A stretch of DNA of 51,981 nt from Candidatus Dojkabacteria bacterium (GTDB lineage: Bacteria; Patescibacteriota; Dojkabacteria; J137): contig JAUZRK010000008.1 in the NCBI GenBank assembly GCA_030950485.1, positions 1 through 51,981 on the forward strand, in the 5' to 3' direction. The position numbers and the translations under genes are program-made. Under the pieces are notes generated by a model. That model searched no databases. It worked only from the letters and a program-made list of their open reading frames with translations, and had not been told where the DNA came from. The stretch's first letter is position 1. Every line of letters starts with the position of its first letter. Shown piece by piece: positions 46,474 through 51,981 of the stretch.

Positions 46474-48090
46474 ATGTTTGATAATCTATTATATTTGAAT
46501 TTGTATCTTGCTGCTAATTCCTTAGCAGCTTTAGGTTTCTTTACGTTTGCTTGGTTATATTTCGATCTATTCTTAAAGCAAAAAGAGCAAAGGTTTAATT
46601 TAGTTAAAACTATTGGAAGTATCTTGATTGCAATATCCTTTCTAGTTCCTATTGTGGAAAATATTAGAAAAGAAGAGATTTATGTTGATGTACCATTTCT
46701 GACAATAGCTTTATTAAGCTTAGGATTAGTACTATTAGCACTTTCAAATTTATTACAAATTGTGCCTGGGTTACCGGATCTAAAGAAGACTAAAAAGAAG
46801 CATTATGATCATAAAAAGAGAAAAATTCTTCAATATCTATTGATTGTACTATTCTCGCCAATTAGTTTTTTAATGGCTTTACTTCTTACCTTACAAAATT
46901 ACTATAAAGTTAAACATGGAAAAAGTAATGAGTTTAAGCCTTTAATTTTAATTTGGAGCTTATTATCTATTGTATTTCTTTTTTTAAGTTTACAATATTT
47001 TGGAGAGCATATTTCTACTTGGATCGAAGTTAATATTGCAGCTTATACAATTTATTCAATTATAGCTAATTTAATATTAGTAGTATCGATAATACTGCTC
47101 TTTTATTGGATTTTTAGGTTTATATCTTTTAGAGCTTTTTCAAAGATTTATTTAAGTATTTGGCAGTTAACTCTTTTTTTAAGTATTGCTATTGCAACAG
47201 TATTTACTTTTATAAATATTAAATCTAGCGAAGATCAGATTTATAGACTTCTTGGAGATAACTCAGAACTTATTTCGTTTAACTTTAGCGAGCTTATTAA
47301 TACAACTAGTGATGTTCTTACTGTTCTTTCAGACAGTGAAAGCATTCAAACGGCTATAAGTTCTAAAGATACTGTAAAGCTTAATAAAGAATTTAGTAAC
47401 TTTATAAATAAAAATTCTAATATTGATAAAGTTATAGTAACCGATAGTTCAGGTATTCTTGTTTTTGATAGTGAGAGAACGAATGCTTTTGGAGAGATTA
47501 AGTCTGATATTGAGACTATTAGTAATGTAATTGAAACTGGAACTCCAAATTCAAAATACTATGTTGAAAAATTAAGAGTTAATTCTGAAAGACTCACTCA
47601 ATATCTTTCATATCCTGTAATAAGAAATGATACTTTAATTGGAACTATAACTTCAGTAAAGAGATTTGATGATATATATTTAGATAATCTTAAAGAAGAA
47701 ACTGATCAGGAATTAATCATTTATGTAAACGATAAGCGAACTGCTAGCACTATATTAGAATCTGATGGAATAAGTAGATTAGAAAATCTTCCTAAGTTAA
47801 ATTTTGAGATAGAAAGAACTGAAAAAAGTGAGGGACAAACAATAGAATTTGGAAAAGCTAATATTTTAAATACGCCTTATTATATTGCTAGTCTTAAGCT
47901 AAGTTATGTAGATGAAGATAGCTCAGACATTAATCATGATATTGTTGTAGCTACTAAGCAAACAACTTTAATAGAGTCTACTCAGAAGTCACTAGAGAGA
48001 ACATTTCTATTAGCTATTGCTATAAGTATTCTTGCGACAATTCCAAGTTATTTCCTAGCAAAAAATTTAGAAAAGAACTTATCTTCGTAG
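46474..48090 (+). CDS. Multi-TM receptor without output domain
   Basis: 538 aa from the ATG at 46474, 1 nt after the previous stop (an upstream TTG is unlikely). Seven hydrophobic segments cover about residues 5-255, then an extracytoplasmic domain of about 230 residues with Cache-like features (FINKNSNIDKVIVTDSSGILVFDSE, TQYLSYPVIRNDTLIGTI), and a final TM (TFLLAIAISILATIPSYFLA) ending in a 10-residue tail. There is no HAMP, kinase or methyl-accepting domain. It looks like the receptor half of a two-component sensor whose kinase is encoded separately upstream. Confidence 0.75.
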   Translation: MFDNLLYLNLYLAANSLAALGFFTFAWLYFDLFLKQKEQRFNLVKTIGSILIAISFLVPIVENIRKEEIYVDVPFLTIALLSLGLVLLALSNLLQIVPGLPDLKKTKKKHYDHKKRKILQYLLIVLFSPISFLMALLLTLQNYYKVKHGKSNEFKPLILIWSLLSIVFLFLSLQYFGEHISTWIEVNIAAYTIYSIIANLILVVSIILLFYWIFRFISFRAFSKIYLSIWQLTLFLSIAIATVFTFINIKSSEDQIYRLLGDNSELISFNFSELINTTSDVLTVLSDSESIQTAISSKDTVKLNKEFSNFINKNSNIDKVIVTDSSGILVFDSERTNAFGEIKSDIETISNVIETGTPNSKYYVEKLRVNSERLTQYLSYPVIRNDTLIGTITSVKRFDDIYLDNLKEETDQELIIYVNDKRTASTILESDGISRLENLPKLNFEIERTEKSEGQTIEFGKANILNTPYYIASLKLSYVDEDSSDINHDIVVATKQTTLIESTQKSLERTFLLAIAISILATIPSYFLAKNLEKNLSS

Positions 48091-48095
48091 AAACT

Positions 48096-48362
48096 ATGAA
48101 TAAAATTAGCCTAACAATATTAATCTGTTTAGCAATAATAGGAGCTGCGGTTTATGTTTTCTTCTTAAATGATAAATCAGAAAACCCAGATGATTATTCG
48201 TATACAGAATCATATGATACAGAGAATTCATGTTATCCTGCTAATTCAATTATTCCTATTAGCATAGACGATAATTATAATTATAAATGCTGCGATGGTT
48301 CTAAAGAATTAGATCCAAAAAGTGATGATTTAGGAGTAAAAGGATATTGTATTCCAAACTAG
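48096..48362 (+). CDS. Small anchored Cys-containing protein
   Basis: 88 aa with a single N-terminal TM (ISLTILICLAIIGAAVYVFF) and an extracytoplasmic tail holding four cysteines (NSCYPA, KCCDG, GYCIPN). The spacing suggests two disulfides. Unknown family. It starts 5 nt after the receptor stop and is the last gene in the run, followed by a terminator. Confidence 0.6.
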   Translation: MNKISLTILICLAIIGAAVYVFFLNDKSENPDDYSYTESYDTENSCYPANSIIPISIDDNYNYKCCDGSKELDPKSDDLGVKGYCIPN

Positions 48363-48381
48363 GATTATTTAACTAAATATA

Positions 48382-48417
48382 AAAGAACTTATCTTCAATT
48401 AAGAAGATAAGTTCTTT
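48382..48417. terminator. Bidirectional terminator at the end of the sensory operon
   Basis: A 15-bp perfect inverted repeat (48382-48396 with 48403-48417) with a 6-nt loop, between the convergent stops of the small Cys protein and the response regulator. Confidence 0.85.
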
Positions 48418-48439
48418 AAATTTGTTTAACTCTATTTTC

Positions 48440-48868
48440 TTAACCAATTACAAGTGATTTTTTACCTGTAGCTTCTAGTTTTTCCTTAATCTCTGAAACT
48501 ACGTCTGCTGGAACTAATTCACTTTTAATTAAATAGCTTACAGCTCCTAGCTCTAATGCTCTTTCTACATATTCTTGATTAGATACATTAGAAAGCATAA
48601 TTACTGGAATATGTTTTGTTTCTTCATGTTCTTTTAATTGAGATAGTACTGTTAGTCCATCCATCTCAGGCATCATGACGTCACATACAATTAGCTCAGG
48701 TTGTTCACTTAAAGCGACTTCTAAACCATTTTTTCCGTTTGTTGAAGTTATACATTCGAAACCGTCATGTTCTAATTTCTTAGAATACATTCTTGTTAGT
48801 AATCCTTCGTCTTCAATTAGTAGAATTACTGGTTTTGTTCTTAAGCTATTTTTATTTTCTTCTGCCAT
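48440..48868 (-). CDS. Stand-alone response regulator receiver
   Basis: 142 aa, receiver domain only. Acid pocket IEDE (Glu19-Asp20), phosphoacceptor Asp63 in VCDVMMPEMDG, Ser in MLSNVS, and Lys in YLIKSE. There is no DNA-binding or enzymatic domain, so it must act by protein contacts or as a phosphate relay. It is encoded convergently to the kinase operon and is its obvious partner. Confidence 0.95.
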   Translation of the reverse strand: MAEENKNSLRTKPVILLIEDEGLLTRMYSKKLEHDGFECITSTNGKNGLEVALSEQPELIVCDVMMPEMDGLTVLSQLKEHEETKHIPVIMLSNVSNQEYVERALELGAVSYLIKSELVPADVVSEIKEKLEATGKKSLVIG

Positions 48869-48991
48869 TTTATTTATTCTTTAATTACAATATTAGTATA
48901 CAGGGATATTTAATACATAATCAAGTTAATGCAATATATTGTCATTATTAACTGTAATTAGGTTTATTTTTAAATAATTAATGTGTAATTC

Positions 48992-49561
48992 TTAGCTAGT
49001 TGTCTTCTTCAATATAAGCTCAGGTTTTCCAGCATCCATTTCTTCAAAGTCTTTAAAACCTAATGAATCTATAAATTTATAAATTTCTTTCTTTTTCAAA
49101 ATAGCTTCATCCTCACTTATATCATTTAAAAGTTCAACTTCTAGAAAAAGTCCTAAATTTTTCACTTCCTCTAATACAATTTCGTATTCTGGATGTTTAA
49201 AATAAGTTTTGCTGTTATCGATAATAATAAGTACTTCTAAACCTAAATGATTCAGAATATGCTTCATATCTTCTGAAGAAGAAACCTTAAGTTCAATTTC
49301 ATCTGAATATAACCATTTCCCTTCTTCATCAAACTTATCTAGTTTATAAGTAAGCTTTGAAAGATTATCATTAATTGTTCTAACTCTAAATGAGTTATTT
49401 AATCTTAAATTTTCATCAGGCGATAATTTATCTCTTAATGGGTCAAAGTAGTATGTATCTATAATATGAGATGTTTTAGATTGCTCGAAATTTAATAATA
49501 CTTCTTTTGCTTCATTAACTTTAATATTATTTAGTTTTACTAGTATTTCTAATTCAATCAT
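48992..49561 (-). CDS. CYTH-domain protein
   Basis: 189 aa. The N-terminal IELEILVKL matches the start of CYTH proteins (class IV adenylate cyclase/thiamine triphosphatase tunnel enzymes), followed by TYYFDP, FRVRTIND, TYKL, and late EIVLEEVKNLGLFLEVEL, all typical. The first motif has Glu-x-Glu but the Lys is displaced by one or two positions. The substrate (triphosphate, ATP or thiamine triphosphate) is unknown. Confidence 0.85.
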   Translation of the reverse strand: MIELEILVKLNNIKVNEAKEVLLNFEQSKTSHIIDTYYFDPLRDKLSPDENLRLNNSFRVRTINDNLSKLTYKLDKFDEEGKWLYSDEIELKVSSSEDMKHILNHLGLEVLIIIDNSKTYFKHPEYEIVLEEVKNLGLFLEVELLNDISEDEAILKKKEIYKFIDSLGFKDFEEMDAGKPELILKKTTS

Positions 49562-49632
49562 TGATAAATATCTAATTTTTTACATACGTAAATTTTTGTA
49601 GGTCTGACATTATGATATAAAATCTTTATTTT

Positions 49633-50037
49633 TTACTTTGTCAGCTCGGGATATCTATCTGAATTTTCTAGATAATATGGAATTTTTGGATAATTATCAT
49701 CTACTTCTATAAATTCAACGTAATCACCATTTAAAAAACTACCCCATTTGTTAGTTTTAGCTCGTTGTAGTTCTTCAACTTTATTTACATCTAAGTTAAG
49801 CACTTTAATAGGTGTTTCTATTATATCGTATAGATCTCCAACCTCTTTAAAAAATTCTTCACTCACAACATCGCCATCCATACTTAATACCTCTTTAGAT
49901 TCTTCAATCAGTTTCCTAAGTAATTCTTTAACATGCTCATTTTTATTTAGCTTTCTTGTTTTAGGCTGAGCACCAAGTCTTACCATGTCACTAACTATAT
50001 TATCTCTGACCAATTTTTCAAATTTGAATTTTCTCAT
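49633..50037 (-). CDS. MazG-like noncanonical NTP pyrophosphatase
   Basis: 134 aa. Begins FKFEKLVRDNIVSDMVRLGAQ, matching the house-cleaning pyrophosphatase family (COG4997-like, KLVRDKI motif), then helices with EESKEV and EEFFKEVGDLYDIIE (metal-binding acids), and a C-terminal KWGSFLNGDYVEF. Predicted to hydrolyse damaged nucleotides. It is downstream of the CYTH gene in orientation, separated by 71 nt. Confidence 0.85.
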   Translation of the reverse strand: MRKFKFEKLVRDNIVSDMVRLGAQPKTRKLNKNEHVKELLRKLIEESKEVLSMDGDVVSEEFFKEVGDLYDIIETPIKVLNLDVNKVEELQRAKTNKWGSFLNGDYVEFIEVDDNYPKIPYYLENSDRYPELTK

Positions 50038-50274
50038 ATTTAAGTTGAATATATATTAATATAATACCATTGTTGAAAAGTCAGAAAAAGAAAACAATGA
50101 GCTTAAGACTTTTTTTGGAGTCTGCTACTGTAAGTTTATTTCTTTCGAAATTAATTGGGTATCAAGTATAAAAGATGATGCTAGTCAGTCTTGAGTATTA
50201 TCTGGCGGGAGTGATGGGTTGAGTTTTGAAAAGCTATTTTTGGTATTTAAAGAAGTATTTGAGCTAAGAACTAA
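50038..50274. other. Intergenic gap with tRNA-Asp 3'-end copy
   Basis: A 237-nt gap without a convincing gene. At 50202-50214 it contains CTGGCGGGAGTGA, a 13-nt match to the 3' end of the tRNA-Asp gene at 51437-51449 including its CCA (as plus strand). An ATG-starting 24-codon frame at 50097 is probably chance. Confidence 0.5.
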
Positions 50275-51246
50275 TTAATCTCTTCTGAATCTTTTAATAA
50301 CTCTTTCGAAATTGTTTAAAGTTATGCCACTCATACTATTGTCCATATATCTTTGCCCGGAAGCTTCCTTAATTTTTATCTTTGCTAGTTTCGGAATTAC
50401 AAATAAAAGCTCTTCTATAAAAAGTCTTTCTCTAAATTCTGAATCGTCTTTATACTTAGAGTCTATAAGATAACCCTCAAGTAAGGCATCTAATTCTTTT
50501 TTTGTATTTTGTATAGAAAATTGTGCTAAGTCATATATCCCTGTCCCTACTCCAATTCCGTCCCAATCAATTACACCAGAATACTTATTGTTTTTGTAAA
50601 AGATGTGATCCTTGGAATAATCTCCATGCATTAAAACACCATGCTCAATCTCAATATACTTTTTATTTGAGTCGATAAAATCAACAATAGCGTAAATCTC
50701 TTTTTCTTTTAGTAGGTTAAATTTTTTCAATACATCTAGTTTATCTGAAAAAGGTGCCTTATAGCGCAGACTTTCCATTAAATGGTAAGAGTAGCTCGGA
50801 TCTTCACCAATAGGTTTACCCTCAGTACCAAACTCTCTAACGTAACCGAATCCATCAGCACTAATTGTGTGCAATTTTGCTAAATCTGCACCAGCATCTT
50901 TAAGAACGCGTAAATCTAATGGACTCATTTCTAGTAATGCTTTTCCAAGAACTTCAGTAACAAGCGCCCATGAATAATTTTCAAGCTCAGTATCAAAATC
51001 TTTATATGCTACTGGATTAGGAACAACCATCCCCATTTTAGCTATATGAGAAAGTAAAAGCATTCTTGGGGAAAGCTTTTTTTTCTTATATTCCTTTACT
51101 AGTGTGGAAAAATAAAAAACTCCTTCTTTTGCTTTTATTTGATATGTATAACTTGATACCCCAGCATCTATCGGTGTTATTTCTTTTACTGACACATAGG
51201 AGTTACATATAGCTTCAATATTTTTTAGTTGAAAATCACCTATCAT
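50275..51246 (-). CDS. APH-family phosphotransferase
   Basis: 323 aa. Kinase-like fold with the catalytic loop HGDYSKDHIFY (Asp and His/Asn positions) and the metal motif VIDWDGIG, followed by YDLAQFS. The N-terminal lobe begins with a Gly-Val-Ser-Ser-Tyr-Tyr loop. Such enzymes phosphorylate small hydroxyl substrates (aminoglycosides, choline, homoserine); the substrate is unknown. It is flanked on both sides by sequences derived from the tRNA-Asp 3' end, suggesting acquisition by integration at a tRNA, but this is weak evidence. Confidence 0.88.
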   Translation of the reverse strand: MIGDFQLKNIEAICNSYVSVKEITPIDAGVSSYTYQIKAKEGVFYFSTLVKEYKKKKLSPRMLLLSHIAKMGMVVPNPVAYKDFDTELENYSWALVTEVLGKALLEMSPLDLRVLKDAGADLAKLHTISADGFGYVREFGTEGKPIGEDPSYSYHLMESLRYKAPFSDKLDVLKKFNLLKEKEIYAIVDFIDSNKKYIEIEHGVLMHGDYSKDHIFYKNNKYSGVIDWDGIGVGTGIYDLAQFSIQNTKKELDALLEGYLIDSKYKDDSEFRERLFIEELLFVIPKLAKIKIKEASGQRYMDNSMSGITLNNFERVIKRFRRD

Positions 51247-51329
51247 AAAATTTTTTTCTGTTGGAGAATTATATCAGATATTATACTATTCTTCATTTAG
51301 ACTATGTAATAAGGGGAATAGAGACTTAT

Positions 51330-51387
51330 GGGAGTGGCGAGATTTCCCGAATTCCTTCGGGACAACCTTTCGCTCGAGTGGCGAATG
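51330..51387 (-). other. tRNA-Asp-like remnant
   Basis: This segment aligns with the real tRNA-Asp gene about 100 nt away: GGGAGTGGCGAGATT, CAACCTTTCGC and GCGAATG blocks in the same order, but with a 6-bp hairpin (CCCGAA/TTCGGG) inserted in the T arm and a changed anticodon loop (position 33 not U). The D arm and the 5' acceptor strand are absent. A decayed duplicate or a partial tRNA. Confidence 0.6.
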
Positions 51388-51437
51388 TTTTTATGATTAC
51401 TTTATTCAAGGAAATTTGTTTTCTTATTGTTTTTTAC

Positions 51438-51514
51438 TGGCGGGAGTGACGAGATTCGAACTCGCAACCTTTCGCGTGACAGGCGAATGCTCTAACCAGT
51501 TGAGCTACACCCCC
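51438..51514 (-). tRNA. tRNA-Asp (GUC)
   Basis: Minus strand: acceptor GGGGGTG pairs with CACTCCC (one G-U), D arm TAGCTCAACTGGTTAGAGC, anticodon stem TTCGC/GCGAA with loop CTGTCAC (anticodon GTC), T arm with GTTCGAATC. The discriminator is G and CCA is encoded at the 3' end (TGG at 51438-51440 on the plus strand). Confidence 0.97.
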
Positions 51515-51593
51515 ATAAATTCTAGCCAGTATTTTTAATAAGCTTTGTAATTTTAACGAAAAACTGGAAAATAATCTACTAGATTCTTAAGCT

Positions 51594-51622
51594 TTTACAT
51601 TCTACAAGTTAAATGCTTTAAT
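51594..51622 (+). promoter_or_regulatory. Promoter of msrA
   Basis: TTTACA (51594-51599), exactly 17 nt, TTTAAT (51617-51622), then 5 nt to the ATG at 51628. The geometry again gives a start of transcription at the ATG. Confidence 0.5.
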
Positions 51623-51627
51623 AATAT

Positions 51628-51981
51628 ATGAATGAAAAAAGAGAGATAGCAGTTTTTGCTGCAGGTTGTTTTTGGTGTTATGAAACTATATTTAAAATGT
51701 TTATAGGAGTCGAAAGCGTTACGCCAGGTTATTCTGGAGGTGAGGAAGATCACCCGAGTTACCATGACGTTGCGAGAGGAATGACAGGACATGCTGAATC
51801 CGTAGAGGTAGTTTTTAATCCAGATGTTATTTCATATGAGGATTAGTAGAGCTTAATGACTTATTCATTAATGCTAGGAATCCTCATATGCAATGGGTTG
51901 ATAATTATAAAGCTTGGGAAGAGTGGAAAGAGCTAGCTAGCAATTCAGGCTTTATGCTAGAAAACGAATATAACCTGCTTG
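51628..51981 (+). pseudogene. msrA: MsrA peptide methionine sulfoxide reductase, frameshifted and cut by window end
   Basis: The first 72 residues are clear MsrA: GCFWCYE with the catalytic cysteine, [33 protein letters not shown] at 51844-51846 follows ISYED. Adding one T gives [16 protein letters not shown] and an open frame to the window end. However the continuation (NPHMQWVDNYKAWEEWKEL) does not look like the second half of MsrA as I know it, so besides a frameshift there may be a gene fusion, internal deletion or an assembly join. Repairs oxidised Met in proteins if functional. Confidence 0.7.

Noticed and set aside
50097-50171. 24-codon ATG frame in the gap before the APH gene
   Set aside because: Very short, no motif, and no sign of a ribosome site or terminator; likely chance.
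51346-51361. Hairpin CCCGAA/TTCGGG as an intrinsic terminator
   Set aside because: No T run follows on either strand; it is better explained as an insertion within the tRNA-like remnant.

Overview
The window is AT-rich (roughly 30% GC by eye), densely coded bacterial DNA read with the standard bacterial code. Small streamlined housekeeping genes lie among many secreted or membrane-anchored proteins of unknown function: lamin-tail domains, a PrgI-like protein, DUF2207, a VWA protein and LPxTG-like surface proteins. PheT lacks its usual tRNA-binding insertion and Shine-Dalgarno sites are almost absent. Together this suggests a Candidate Phyla Radiation (Patescibacteria) genome, possibly of the Dojkabacteria/Microgenomates type. 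That placement is inference; no ribosomal marker lies in the window.

Layout. 1-3.4 kb: a truncated gene and uvrA. 3.5-6.1 kb: a protein with a kinase-like catalytic loop, a Na+/Ca2+-type antiporter and an unknown gene. 6.3-10.4 kb: an interrupted galU, an RND exporter and its marR regulator with a clear operator. 10.5-13.8 kb: a 39-aa Lys/Ala-rich protein, dnaK with a CIRCE-like operator over a strong promoter, and a membrane-anchored protein. 13.8-16.6 kb: recO-like and pheT. 16.8-20.8 kb: envelope genes (FKBP isomerase, signal peptidase I, PsbP-like protein, glutaredoxin-like protein, CDP-alcohol phosphatidyltransferase). 20.8-23.6 kb: a beta-lactamase-fold protein, an HExxH metallopeptidase and a badly damaged membrane protein. 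23.6-26.6 kb: an operon with peptidase E and two tandem ROK kinases, one decayed. 26.8-34.7 kb: sufB, a YgjP-type metallopeptidase and surface proteins. 34.7-41.7 kb: ChbG, an LPxTG-like repeat protein, NUDIX, CCA-adding enzyme, SerB-like phosphatase, tRNA-Leu, SGNH esterase and a PrgI-like protein. 41.8-48.9 kb: a sensory locus (soluble histidine kinase, giant secreted VWA protein, multi-TM receptor without an output domain, small Cys protein, stand-alone response regulator). 49-52 kb: CYTH, MazG-like NTP pyrophosphatase, APH-like kinase, tRNA-Asp with nearby tRNA-derived fragments, and a damaged msrA.

Two window-wide points. First, about ten genes carry single-base frameshifts, often in A/T runs, or in-frame stops although homology continues past the lesion. 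Some are probably sequence errors; the ROK paralog and the 22.9-23.6 kb gene look like real decay. Second, several genes have a -10 box only 5-8 nt before the start codon and no Shine-Dalgarno site, pointing to leaderless mRNAs. No CRISPR array, insertion sequence or prophage was seen. No stretch longer than about 250 nt lacks a gene; the longest gaps (39362-39608 and 50038-50274) hold nothing clear except a tRNA-like 13-mer in the second.
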